DNA of 20,071 nt from Thermoplasmata archaeon M9B1D (GTDB taxonomy: Archaea > Thermoplasmatota > E2 > DHVEG-1): contig MUGC01000016.1 of the NCBI GenBank assembly GCA_002900535.1, positions 1 through 20,071 on the forward strand. Reading direction: 5' to 3'. Of the stretch, positions 1 to 6,967 are shown one piece after another. Under the pieces are notes generated by a model. It did not search any database, was not told where the DNA came from, and saw nothing but the letters and a program-made list of their open reading frames with translations. The first letter of the stretch is position 1. Every line of letters begins with the position of its first letter. A program made the position numbers and the translations under genes.

Positions 1-217
1 AAGCCGATGCTCTCCCAAGTATACGATCGCCGATAACAGAACCATGAATTTCATCCCCCATTTCCTCAATCACTTCCAAAAATGGTCTAATACCCTGACC
101 TTTCTTTTTTCTCCAGATTTTACCATTATCTACAACTACAACCGAGACATCTTCATTAGTAATCACGTTTTGTGCAAGTGCAATATCTTTTAACGTATCC
201 TCATCAAGAAGGCTCAT
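1..217 (-). CDS. DUF1893 protein (TM1506-like), C-terminus outside window
   Basis: Reading down from the ATG at 217 gives an open frame of 72 codons that runs off the window edge. It carries a short N-terminal helix, then VVVVDNGKIW, then GIRPFLEVIEEMGDEIHGS and VIGDRILGRASA. This order (V-x-K-D/N-G-K, then G-x-x-P-L/F-L-E, then G-x-V/I-x-G/A-D-x-x-x-G-x-A) matches DUF1893, the Thermotoga maritima TM1506 family, which has a cytidine-deaminase-like fold without an assigned reaction. The ATG overlaps the nrdG TGA as ATGA, so it is the translationally coupled last visible gene of the nrdR-nrdD-nrdG operon. That coupling suggests, but does not prove, a role in nucleotide metabolism or its redox control. 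The family call comes from remembered motifs; only about half the protein is visible. Confidence 0.75.
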   Translation of the reverse strand, partial: MSLLDEDTLKDIALAQNVITNEDVSVVVVDNGKIWRKKKGQGIRPFLEVIEEMGDEIHGSVIGDRILGRASA

Positions 218-906
218 ATTCCTCTCACATTGCAAAACTCAAAAAAAGTTTTTACCTTTTCGAGAGTATCAAGTATTTCATCTCTGGAATAGGGTTTAAT
301 AGCACTCATTTCAGAGGAAATCATAGGCACATCATTTTTAAATTGCTGAATGTAAAATCGTTTAGATCCTTTTAGCCATTCACCAATTTCAACGATATCT
401 TTCTGTGTTAAAAATTCTGGTATAAAGGTTGTTTTAAACTCATAATCAACTCCTGATTTTCTTATAATATCAATTGATCCCTGGATTTTTTTAATATCGG
501 CTTTAACACCTGAGAGATCGTTATACTTTTTCTTAGGTGCTTTTACATCCATTGCAATATAATCAACAAGTTTTTTATCAACAAGTTCCTGAAGTTTTTC
601 TGGATACATCCCATTGGTATCAATTTTTATAAGATACCCAAGTTTTTTTACTTTTTCGCAAAAATCTGTAATACCTTCTTGCATTAAAGGCTCACCGCCT
701 GTGATTACCAGACCCTCTATCAACCCCTTTCTTTTCTCAAGAAAAACAAAGATTTCCTCTTCAGAAATCAAACCGGTTTTTCCTTCCACAATATCTTTGT
801 TATAACAAAAAGGACAGTGAAAGTTACAACCCACTGTCCAAACAATAGCACTCACATTATCTGGATAATCAAGAAGAGAAGTCTTTTGTAATCCACCTAT
901 CTTCAT
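214..906 (-). CDS. nrdG: Anaerobic ribonucleoside-triphosphate reductase activating protein (radical SAM)
   Basis: This 230-residue radical SAM enzyme installs the glycyl radical on NrdD, using S-adenosylmethionine and a [4Fe-4S] cluster. The cluster ligands are visible as CNFHCPFC (C27, C31, C34; CX3CX2C), and the SAM-binding GGEP motif is at about 70-73 in VITGGEPLMQ. The N-terminal KTSLLDYPDNVSAIVWTVGC is typical of the longer NrdG form found with Thermotoga- and methanogen-type NrdD proteins. The ATG at 906 overlaps the nrdD stop as ATGA, and its own stop overlaps the DUF1893 start, so all three should be translated from one message. Length and motifs are complete and nothing looks broken. 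Confidence 0.95.
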   Translation of the reverse strand: MKIGGLQKTSLLDYPDNVSAIVWTVGCNFHCPFCYNKDIVEGKTGLISEEEIFVFLEKRKGLIEGLVITGGEPLMQEGITDFCEKVKKLGYLIKIDTNGMYPEKLQELVDKKLVDYIAMDVKAPKKKYNDLSGVKADIKKIQGSIDIIRKSGVDYEFKTTFIPEFLTQKDIVEIGEWLKGSKRFYIQQFKNDVPMISSEMSAIKPYSRDEILDTLEKVKTFFEFCNVRGI

Positions 907-3053
907 GCATTAACCATTAATTTCTTTTTAATCATATCAAATGTTCTGCGGTCTGAAAATTCCTGTTGTTTACCTTTATTCCATTGGTTAACAGGTCGTA
1001 GATAGCCAACTACACGAGAATATACTTCACAATCTGTTGTTTTTTTCTCTGCTGCACATACCGGACAAGTATGATGTTTCCCTGCAATATATCCATGATC
1101 AGGGCAAACTGAAAACGTTGGCGTCATAGTATAATATGGAAGTGAATAATTTTCAGCAATTTTACGAACTAGCTTCTTTGTTGCTGTTGCAGATGGTTCT
1201 TCTTCCCCTAAAAAGACATGCAATACTGTCCCACCGGTATACTTAGATTGTAATGAATCTTGTAAATCAAGTGCCTCAAAAACATCTGTTGTATACCCAA
1301 CCGGGAGCTGCGTTGAGTTTGTATAATATGGTTCAACATCTCTACTGCCATTTCCCCCATTATATTTCTCCTGATTATATATTCTAATATCTGGGAATTG
1401 GGTTTTATCAACACGGGCAAGACGATAGCTTGCCCCTTCTGCAGGAGTTGCCTCCAGGTTGAAAATATTTCCGGTTTCATCTTGGTAGTCTGCAAGTCTA
1501 CCTCTGACATGATCAAGAGTTTTTTCTGCAAAGACTTTACCTTCGGGGTCCGCAATACTTTTGTTCATCAAGTTTAGTAAAGCATCGTTCATACCAATCA
1601 ATCCAATTGTTGAGAAATGGTTTTTCCAGTACTCACCAAAGGTTTTCTTCACATCAGATAAATAAAATCTCGAGTAAGGATGTAGTCCACTGAATGTTAG
1701 GTTTTCAATAATTTCCCGTTTGATTTCTAAGCTTTGTTTTGCAGTATCCATAAGTTTATCGAGACGTTCAAAGAATTCATTTTCATCTTTTGAAAGATAA
1801 CCAAGTCGTGGCATGTTAATTGTTACTACACCTATTGAGCCTGTTTTCGGGTTTGCACCAAATAGTCCTCCACCACGTTTTCTCAGTTCCCTATTATCCA
1901 AACGCAAACGACAACACATACTACGTGCATCATCTGGCTTCATATCGCTATTAATAAAGTTAGAAAAGTATGGTACACCATATTTTGCAGTCATCTCCCA
2001 AATAGGCTCTAGCCCATCATTTTCCCAGTTGAAATCTTTTGTTATATTATATGTTGGAATTGGAAATGTAAATGGCCTACCTTTTGCATCCCCTTCATAC
2101 ATTATTTCTGCAAAAGTTTGGTTTATCATGTCCATTTCTTCGATATAATCAGAGTAATTGTCATCTTTCAAATCTCCACCGATTATTGCTGGCTCATCTG
2201 TCATGTAGCTTGGAACAGTTAAATCAAGTGTGATATTTGTAAATGGGCTTTGAAAACCAACTCTCGTAGGAACATTCATGTTAAACAAAAACTTCTGCAT
2301 TTCTTGTTTTACTTCTTTGTAATTCAGATTATCATTTCTTATAAATGGTGCAAGAAGCGTATCGAAGTTAGATAAAGCCTGTGCACCTGCTGCTTCCCCC
2401 TGAAGCGTATACAAATAATTGACTATCTGCATTAGTGCTGTTCCAAAGTGTTTCGCAGGTTTACTTTCTATTTTTCCAGAAACCCCTCGGAAACCAAGCA
2501 ATAATATATCTTTTAGATCCCATCCTACACAGTATGCACCAAGTGTTCCAAGATCATGCAAATGGAAATCACCGCGCACGTGACCTTCACCAATTTCGGG
2601 CGGATATATTTTGTTTAACCAGTAATGCGAAACAATGTTTTCTGTTGCATAAACATTAAGACCTTGAAGACTGTAGCTCATATTACTGTTTTCTTGTACT
2701 TTCCAATCCATCATTGATAAATAATCATCAACAACATCTATATCTTTTAGAAGACCACCTATATCTCTTATATCCTGGTGTTGTTTACGGTATAAAATAT
2801 AGGCTTTCGAAGTTTTTGCATGACCTTCTTCAATTAGAGTTTTTTCAACAATATCTTGTACTTGTTCAACGGTTGGTATTTCACCTTTTTTTAATGCTTT
2901 TTCAAGGTTCTCCATTACTCTGTCTGTTAGTTCTATAGATTTTTTGTAGTCTTTTCCACCCACTGCTTGTGCTGCTTTCCAAATAGCATTTGTAATTTTT
3001 ATTGGGTTAAAATCTGCGATTTTTCCATCTCGTTTTCTTATTTTTCGTATCAT
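903..3053 (-). CDS. nrdD: Class III anaerobic ribonucleoside-triphosphate reductase
   Basis: This 716-residue enzyme makes deoxyribonucleotides from ribonucleotides without oxygen. An N-terminal ATP-cone (about 1-95, starting IRKIRKRDGKIADFNPIKI) gives allosteric control. The glycyl-radical barrel follows, with candidate thiyl/redox cysteines C175 (GAYCVGWDL) and C380/C381 (SMCCRLRLD). Near the C-terminus a metal-binding knot has C650, C663, C666 and C675, followed by RVVGYLRP with the radical glycine at G683. The RVVGYLRPVNQWNKGK ending is the Thermotoga/methanogen form rather than the E. coli form. A GGAGAG ribosome site lies about 8 bases before the ATG at 3053 and sits inside the leftover 3' end of nrdR, so translation was probably coupled to nrdR in the ancestor. 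Assignment of the two redox cysteines is by analogy. Confidence 0.96.
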   Translation of the reverse strand: MIRKIRKRDGKIADFNPIKITNAIWKAAQAVGGKDYKKSIELTDRVMENLEKALKKGEIPTVEQVQDIVEKTLIEEGHAKTSKAYILYRKQHQDIRDIGGLLKDIDVVDDYLSMMDWKVQENSNMSYSLQGLNVYATENIVSHYWLNKIYPPEIGEGHVRGDFHLHDLGTLGAYCVGWDLKDILLLGFRGVSGKIESKPAKHFGTALMQIVNYLYTLQGEAAGAQALSNFDTLLAPFIRNDNLNYKEVKQEMQKFLFNMNVPTRVGFQSPFTNITLDLTVPSYMTDEPAIIGGDLKDDNYSDYIEEMDMINQTFAEIMYEGDAKGRPFTFPIPTYNITKDFNWENDGLEPIWEMTAKYGVPYFSNFINSDMKPDDARSMCCRLRLDNRELRKRGGGLFGANPKTGSIGVVTINMPRLGYLSKDENEFFERLDKLMDTAKQSLEIKREIIENLTFSGLHPYSRFYLSDVKKTFGEYWKNHFSTIGLIGMNDALLNLMNKSIADPEGKVFAEKTLDHVRGRLADYQDETGNIFNLEATPAEGASYRLARVDKTQFPDIRIYNQEKYNGGNGSRDVEPYYTNSTQLPVGYTTDVFEALDLQDSLQSKYTGGTVLHVFLGEEEPSATATKKLVRKIAENYSLPYYTMTPTFSVCPDHGYIAGKHHTCPVCAAEKKTTDCEVYSRVVGYLRPVNQWNKGKQQEFSDRRTFDMIKKKLMVNA

Positions 3054-3055
3054 TT

Positions 3056-3190
3056 TTATTTCTCTCCTACCACACTTTGTTTTGTAAGATTTTTAATTTC
3101 CTCTTCAAATGAAGAAATATCTGCAAAACTACGATAAACTGATGCAAACCGGATATAGGCAACATGATCAGTTTCTTTTAGTGCGAGTTC
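3056..3190 (-). pseudogene. nrdR: Detached C-terminal end of nrdR in a shifted frame
   Basis: In the frame +1 to the upstream nrdR part, the minus strand reads KELALKETDHVAYIRFAS followed by VYRSFADISSFEEEIKNL and a TAA at 3058-3056, three bases before the nrdD ATG. HVAYIRFASVYRSF is the diagnostic C-terminal signature of NrdR. Compared with E. coli NrdR, the helix between the IEKIEE equivalent and this signature (about 20 residues, the GEREVPSKMIG-type segment) has no counterpart. So the damage is not just a one-base slip; an out-of-frame deletion fits better. No start codon with a ribosome site precedes this piece. Confidence 0.75.
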
Positions 3191-3467
3191 TTTCTTCAAT
3201 TTTTTCTATTAATTCATCTATTTCTTCATGGCTTACTGGACGTTTTTCACATGCTTTCTCTATTCCATGTCTTATTTTTTGTCTTTCAAATTTTTCACGA
3301 CGGCCGTCTTTTTTTATTACATAGATTGGTTGCATTTCTATGTGTTCGTATGTTGTGAATCTTTTTCCACACTTTAGGCACTCTCGACGACGTCTAATTG
3401 ACAGTGCTCCAGTATCACGAGAATCTGTGACTTTTGTTTCGATATTATGACAATATGGACATTCCAT
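3168..3467 (-). CDS. nrdR: NrdR transcriptional repressor, prematurely terminated
   Basis: NrdR represses ribonucleotide reductase genes and senses (d)ATP through an ATP-cone. The start is set by ATGGAATGTCCA at 3467, preceded by GGTGAG six bases upstream; a longer extension to 3587 has no family support. The zinc ribbon is intact (C3/C6 in MECPYC, C30/C33 in ECLKCGKRF) and so is the RRRREC DNA-binding signature. The ATP-cone begins normally (IYVIKKDGRREKFERQKI ... ACEKRPVS) but the frame ends at residue 99 after EERTRTKRN. Family members run to about 150 residues. The expected end (HVAYIRFASVYRSF) is encoded just downstream in the +1 frame, and about 20 residues between the two parts are absent. 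Either this is a recent pseudogene, a shortened but functional repressor, or a sequence error on top of a real deletion. Confidence 0.8.
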   Translation of the reverse strand: MECPYCHNIETKVTDSRDTGALSIRRRRECLKCGKRFTTYEHIEMQPIYVIKKDGRREKFERQKIRHGIEKACEKRPVSHEEIDELIEKIEERTRTKRN

Positions 3468-3494
3468 TCTAATCTCACCAGATAAACATTTGAT

Positions 3495-3539
3495 ACAACA
3501 TATTGTGTTTTTAAATCTCCATCCTACATTATATAGTAT
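3495..3539 (-). promoter_or_regulatory. Tandem NrdR-box-like operators before the nrd operon
   Basis: Two imperfect palindromes resemble the known NrdR box (ACACWATATWTWGTGT-like). They are ACAACATATTGTGT at 3495-3508 and ACATTATATAGTAT at 3526-3539. Their centres are 31 bp apart, about three helical turns, which is the arrangement known for paired NrdR boxes. They lie 28 bp upstream of the nrdR ATG. Confidence 0.65.
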
Positions 3540-3547
3540 GTTAGTAT

Positions 3548-3558
3548 GATATATAAAA
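3548..3558 (-). promoter_or_regulatory. TATA box of the nrdR-nrdD-nrdG operon
   Basis: The minus strand reads TTTTATATATC here. An archaeal start about 25 bp downstream would fall near 3525-3530, inside the outer NrdR-box-like palindrome. A repressor bound there would block initiation. This is inference from spacing only. Confidence 0.5.
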
Positions 3559-3733
3559 CTTTCCATTACTTTTAAAATAAATATCATAATATATTTAAAT
3601 AAAAAATCTAAATATAAATAAAAATTGCTTTTTGATTATAAAAATTTTTATCATTTTGGCATAAAATAATTGTTTTCATTCAATTTACAGTTTTATTATT
3701 AAAATAGTAAAAAGATTAAGAAAATTTGCTACA

Positions 3734-3743
3734 AATTATAATA
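3734..3743 (+). promoter_or_regulatory. TATA box for trmO, leaderless start
   Basis: AATTATAAT is centred about 26 bp before the ATG at 3764, and no Shine-Dalgarno-like sequence lies between (the bases are TTAATACGCCAAC). Transcription would begin at or next to the start codon, as is common in archaea. The 176 bp between nrdR and trmO is otherwise very AT-rich, with no gene visible. Confidence 0.55.
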
Positions 3744-3763
3744 CTTAAAATTAATACGCCAAC

Positions 3764-4213
3764 ATGAAAACAATTCAGGTTAAGTTAATAGTAATAGGTG
3801 TAATTCATTCCCCCTATAAAAGAGTCGAAGAAGCTCCAAGACAAGGAACAGGAGACATATCAGAGATAGAAATTTTCAAAGAATATGAACGAGGTCTTAC
3901 AGATATTTCGGATTTTACTCATTTACATGTTTTTTATTGGCTGCATAAATCCAAAGGATATAAACTAATGGTCAACACACCATGGGATTATAGGCCACAT
4001 GGTGTATTTACAACCCGATCGCCGCATCATCCAAATCCGTTAGCATACACAGTAGTAACTTTACTAGAGAGAAATGAAAATATTCTAAGGGTAACAGGGC
4101 TTGAGGCAATAGAAGGGACACCTGTTATTGATATAAAACCATACATTAAAAAATTAGATTTAAAAAATGATGCAATATCTGGTTGGTCTGAAAATGTTGA
4201 ATTTAAATTCTAA
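3764..4213 (+). CDS. trmO: TrmO-type tRNA N6-threonylcarbamoyladenosine methyltransferase (TsaA/UPF0066 family)
   Basis: This 149-residue beta-barrel enzyme of the TsaA/YaeB family is expected to methylate t6A at position 37 of tRNA, using S-adenosylmethionine. Evidence is the N-terminal IGVIHSPYKRVEEAPRQG, the central LTDISDFTHLHVFYWLH, the signature GVFTTRSPHHPNP at about 80-92, and IEGTPVIDIKPYI. The archaeal proteins are single-domain like this one; E. coli TrmO has an extra C-terminal domain. The commonly seen second arginine of RSPxRPNP is a histidine here (HHPNP), which may be lineage-specific. The gene is leaderless and its last 11 bases overlap the 3' end of the convergent PP-loop gene. 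The exact tRNA substrate is inferred from the family. Confidence 0.85.
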   Translation: MKTIQVKLIVIGVIHSPYKRVEEAPRQGTGDISEIEIFKEYERGLTDISDFTHLHVFYWLHKSKGYKLMVNTPWDYRPHGVFTTRSPHHPNPLAYTVVTLLERNENILRVTGLEAIEGTPVIDIKPYIKKLDLKNDAISGWSENVEFKF

Positions 4214-4832
4214 CCATTTTTGATTCGCTAATTGCTTTTTTGACAAGTTCTTTGACGTCAAGCAGTTTTTCTTCCCTCATAATTTTTTCAAGTTTTGATT
4301 GTGTCGAAGGTTTATTTGGAACAGCACTACAACCCATAGACGATTTAATTGATAACTCATAAGTTCCAATTTCTTTTGCGATTTTTACCACTTCTTGTTT
4401 ATCAAAACCAATTAAAGGGCGTAGCACAGGAATTTGAACAGCTTGTTCTATTGTTTTAATATTTTGAAGTGTTTGTGATGCAACTTGGCCTAAAGAATCA
4501 CCCATAATTATAGCATCACAATTGTTTTTTTTAGCCATCACTTCTGCATAGCGAAGAAGCATTCTCTTGCAAAAAACACAGGTGAATTTATTGTCACATT
4601 TCTGCTTAAATGCAGAAAGACTTTTACCATGCGGGATTAATTGAACCTGAATTTTGCATTTACAAATTTTTTTAAGATGCCGTGCAAGGTCTAAGAAATT
4701 TTCTTTCTCTCTTTTGTCTGTGAAAGGTGTTATATCTCCATGAATAAGTATTATTTCATCTGCGTTTTTACTCATTAAAAAAGTTGCAACTGGTGAATCA
4801 ATACCACTTGATATAAGGCTTACTAGATTCAT
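4203..4832 (-). CDS. ThiI-like PP-loop tRNA sulfurtransferase domain protein without THUMP domain
   Basis: This 209-residue protein corresponds to the adenylating PP-loop half of ThiI, which activates tRNA for 4-thiouridine formation. The ATP-binding loop is SSGIDSP at 8-14 (usual form SGGIDSP). A CVFC pair (C85, C88) follows, then GDSLGQVASQTLQN and C168 in SSMGCSAVP. Archaeal ThiI proteins use a CxxC plus one further cysteine to hold an Fe-S cluster for sulfur transfer; all three cysteines are present here. The N-terminal ferredoxin-like and THUMP domains are missing, so tRNA must be bound differently or the substrate may not be the usual tRNA position. The start overlaps the cutA stop as ATGA, and its 3' end overlaps trmO on the other strand. 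Confidence 0.8.
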   Translation of the reverse strand: MNLVSLISSGIDSPVATFLMSKNADEIILIHGDITPFTDKREKENFLDLARHLKKICKCKIQVQLIPHGKSLSAFKQKCDNKFTCVFCKRMLLRYAEVMAKKNNCDAIIMGDSLGQVASQTLQNIKTIEQAVQIPVLRPLIGFDKQEVVKIAKEIGTYELSIKSSMGCSAVPNKPSTQSKLEKIMREEKLLDVKELVKKAISESKMVRI

Positions 4833-5140
4833 GATGTTTCATTTGCAATATAATCAAGGTAGTCTTTAAGGCCTCCTATAATTGGAAGAACAATGATATC
4901 CGGTAATTCATATGAGTGTAGTTGTTTTATTCTTTGTATTGTTTTTTTAACATTTGTATCAACAGTTTTTGCAACTATTACTACTTCTTCATCGTTTTCA
5001 ATTTTATCTTTCCATCTATAGATTGATTCGATTTTTGGGATTATATTTACACATGCAACAAGTTGTTCTTCAACTAAAGTATTAGCAATCTTTCTTGCAT
5101 CTTGAATTTTACCAATGGTCGAGTAAATAATTGCTACCAT
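4829..5140 (-). CDS. cutA: CutA1 family divalent-cation tolerance protein
   Basis: This 103-residue protein belongs to the trimeric CutA1 family, which is linked to copper and other divalent-metal tolerance; its exact activity is unsettled. The family pattern is clear: MVAIIYSTIG, EEQLVACVNIIP, then SIYRWKDKIENDEEVVIVAK, and near the end LHSYELPDIIVLPI with GLKDYLDYI. The start at 5140 is chosen over an upstream ATG because MVAIIYST is where family members begin and GGGAAG lies six to seven bases before it. The stop overlaps the start of the PP-loop sulfurtransferase gene, so the two are probably translated together. Pairing a metal-binding protein with a possible Fe-S sulfurtransferase is suggestive only. 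Confidence 0.92.
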   Translation of the reverse strand: MVAIIYSTIGKIQDARKIANTLVEEQLVACVNIIPKIESIYRWKDKIENDEEVVIVAKTVDTNVKKTIQRIKQLHSYELPDIIVLPIIGGLKDYLDYIANETS

Positions 5141-5191
5141 AAATTCTTCCCGATGTTTTATGTAAAACAAACTATGTCTTAAGTGTTTTTA

Positions 5192-5596
5192 TTAAAAAGT
5201 ATAATAAGCTTTTGTCATATCAATTTTTGAAATTAAATCTAGAATATCAACTTTTTTTCCATAGAATAAATGACTTGTGCATTTGCAGTCGCTACATCCA
5301 AAACCATGAATTTTTTCTAGTTTTTCTTCAAATATATTTGCTATTTTACATTCCTCTTTGATGGTATTTTCTTTAAGATATACTTCTAAAATTTCTGCGT
5401 TTTGTAAAAAATAATCTATATGCCAATGAAATTTTTTGTTTTTTCTTAAATGCCGGCTGATGCGTTTTTCTAAATTATTCATCGCACTACCTATATAAAT
5501 ATAAAAGCCTTTTTTGAAAAATAATTTGCTAAGTTTACCAACTTTAATTTTCTTATTCTCCTTTAATTCAATTAATAATAAGTAGCTCCCTTTCAT
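5192..5596 (-). CDS. GIY-YIG-like DUF123 protein
   Basis: A 134-residue protein of the DUF123 family, a GIY-YIG-nuclease-like fold found alone or fused to endonuclease III in some archaea. The modified GIY-YIG motifs are GSYLLLIEL (3-11) and GFYIYIGSA (30-38), followed by the conserved arginine in LEKRISRHLRK and by the family mark HWHIDYFL (57-64). A CSDCKC cysteine cluster near the C-terminus could bind a metal. A nuclease or DNA-repair role is inferred from fold and family; no substrate is known. The gene ends 51 bp before the cutA start, so a shared transcript is possible. The 156 bp upstream are AT-rich with nothing else recognised. Confidence 0.85.
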   Translation of the reverse strand: MKGSYLLLIELKENKKIKVGKLSKLFFKKGFYIYIGSAMNNLEKRISRHLRKNKKFHWHIDYFLQNAEILEVYLKENTIKEECKIANIFEEKLEKIHGFGCSDCKCTSHLFYGKKVDILDLISKIDMTKAYYTF

Positions 5597-5752
5597 TTTT
5601 AAATCAGGGGTTTAATGTGAGGTTTGCTAAATAATAGTTTTTAACTTTTGTTATTCCAATCATACTATAATTCTATGTTTTCATATCTCTCACTCAACAT
5701 AAAATTATATAGCACCACTAGCTAAAAAAGAAAAAATATTATAAAGTGAATT

Positions 5753-6100
5753 TTAGCATGGTTTACAGATTGCTTTTTTATCAACTAGTTCTATCAGTTT
5801 GATAAGGTTTTTCTCATCAATTTCATTCAATGAATGAATTTTAATATGTCTCATTGTTTTACCGTTCCCCTCAAAAAAACTTATCTCCTTGTTATTCAAT
5901 CCATTGATTGCAAAGCCAACATGAACACGAGTTTTCATTGCGGCAATATAAAATTTACCACCTGAGTATGTTACAACTCCCCACATCATTTTTTCTTCAC
6001 AAATGGGAAGTGTTTTTTGAAAAATCTCTCTTAATTTTTTTAAAATTTCTTTTTGCGGTGATTTTTGTTTTTCTATATAATCATTTACTTTTTTATTCAT
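5753..6100 (-). CDS. DUF1801 domain protein (YdhG/YdeI-like)
   Basis: This 115-residue protein matches DUF1801: an N-terminal VNDYIEKQKSPQKEILKKLREIF, then CEEKMMWGVVTYS, then KFYIAAMKTRVHVGF and GNGKTMRHIKIHSL, ending in a helix ELVDKKA. The fold is a small alpha/beta domain related to the iron-chaperone-like and ligand-binding YdhG family; no reaction is established. It is flanked by intergenic spacers of 156 and about 137 bp and is probably transcribed alone. There are no signal peptide or membrane segments. The family call is fairly secure and the function unknown. Confidence 0.8.
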   Translation of the reverse strand: MNKKVNDYIEKQKSPQKEILKKLREIFQKTLPICEEKMMWGVVTYSGGKFYIAAMKTRVHVGFAINGLNNKEISFFEGNGKTMRHIKIHSLNEIDEKNLIKLIELVDKKAICKPC

Positions 6101-6177
6101 TTTATTCCGTCTTCCAAAAATTTAACAATTCATTATTTTTAAAGTTATTATTTAATTATAATATCTAATGGATGACA

Positions 6178-6237
6178 TCAACTATTATTAATACAAATCG
6201 CTCCTCCACATTTTAGACATTTGTATTTTTCCTGCTT
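6178..6237 (-). other. In-frame cysteine-rich extension after the hypB stop codon
   Basis: Immediately after the hypB TGA (6240-6238) the same frame continues for 19 codons to a second TGA at 6180-6178. It reads KQEKYKCLKCGGAICINNS, which has a zinc-knuckle-like CxxCGGxxC pattern. It has no start codon of its own in this frame. Possible explanations are a decayed 3' end, stop readthrough, or chance. Confidence 0.35.
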
Positions 6238-6963
6238 TCATGTTATTTTTTCAACAACTTTTTGAAAATCCTTCATAAAACTAGTATTCAATAACTTATT
6301 AGTAAAACCAATTGCATCTTCAAGATTCCGATCAAAAGAAACACTGCCGAGAAACTTGAAATTTTTTTCTTTTACATAATCAAAAATTAATTTTGACTCA
6401 TTAATTTTCATATTCTCAATAATACCTAAAACAGGAAGTTTTAGTTCTTTTAATATATTTAAAAGTTTATCAACTGCACCAAGAGCAACCTTGGAGGGGG
6501 TAGTTACTACAACAAATTCGGATTTTTTAATAAGATGAATAACATCAAGTGTTTCATCACCTATGCCTGGTGGCATGTCGATAATAATATAATCAAGATT
6601 TCCCCATTGTGTAATAGCAAGAAGCTCAATTATTGCATTTGTAATATCATTTCCACGAAGAGGAGCAGGTTTATCCTGAGAAAAATAAACGATACTCATG
6701 AATTTTATACCAGAGATTTCATGCGGGAGAATTCCTTTTTCTTCTTCAGGAAAACTAAAATCATTAACACCAAGAATAATATGAGAAGACGGCCCATAAA
6801 GATCTAGATCTAAAAGTCCTACTTTGTAGCCCTTATTGGACAAATTCAAAGCAAAAGATGATGCCATAAGGGATTTACCAACTCCACCTTTGCCACTAGC
6901 AACGGCAATAACTCTTTTTACCCCATGAAGTCTATGATCAATGACACTAAGTCTAACATCCAT
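6238..6963 (-). CDS. hypB: Archaeal Mrp/MinD-type HypB, nickel metallochaperone ATPase
   Basis: This P-loop ATPase of the Mrp/MinD class is expected to act as archaeal HypB, helping HypA acquire nickel for [NiFe] hydrogenase, as shown for Thermococcus kodakarensis. The start at 6963 (MDVRLSVIDHRL) matches where relatives begin and follows GGGGA by 11 bases; an in-frame ATG at 6981 has no ribosome site. Walker A is SGKGGVGKS (23-31), then LLDLDLYGPSS, PLRGNDI, IDMPPGIGDETLDV, and TTPSKVAL. The CxxC pair that holds an Fe-S cluster in ordinary Mrp/NBP35 carriers is absent (ENMKINESKLIF where ENM...CPHC would sit). That favours HypB over an Fe-S carrier, as does the operon with hypA two genes upstream. 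Confidence 0.85.
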   Translation of the reverse strand: MDVRLSVIDHRLHGVKRVIAVASGKGGVGKSLMASSFALNLSNKGYKVGLLDLDLYGPSSHIILGVNDFSFPEEEKGILPHEISGIKFMSIVYFSQDKPAPLRGNDITNAIIELLAITQWGNLDYIIIDMPPGIGDETLDVIHLIKKSEFVVVTTPSKVALGAVDKLLNILKELKLPVLGIIENMKINESKLIFDYVKEKNFKFLGSVSFDRNLEDAIGFTNKLLNTSFMKDFQKVVEKIT

Positions 6964-6967
6964 AATA

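Noticed and set aside
1208..1555. Open frames overlapping nrdD, prf1, enolase and others in other frames
   Set aside because: They lack family motifs and ribosome sites and lie wholly inside well-supported genes.
3468..3587. In-frame 5' extension of nrdR starting at 3587
   Set aside because: The 40 added residues match nothing in NrdR, the region contains the predicted operators and TATA box, and the ATG at 3467 has GGTGAG at good spacing.
6238..6963. Fe-S cluster carrier (ordinary Mrp/NBP35)
   Set aside because: The cluster-binding CxxC after ENM is missing and the gene lies in an operon with hypA, which fits Mrp-type HypB better.
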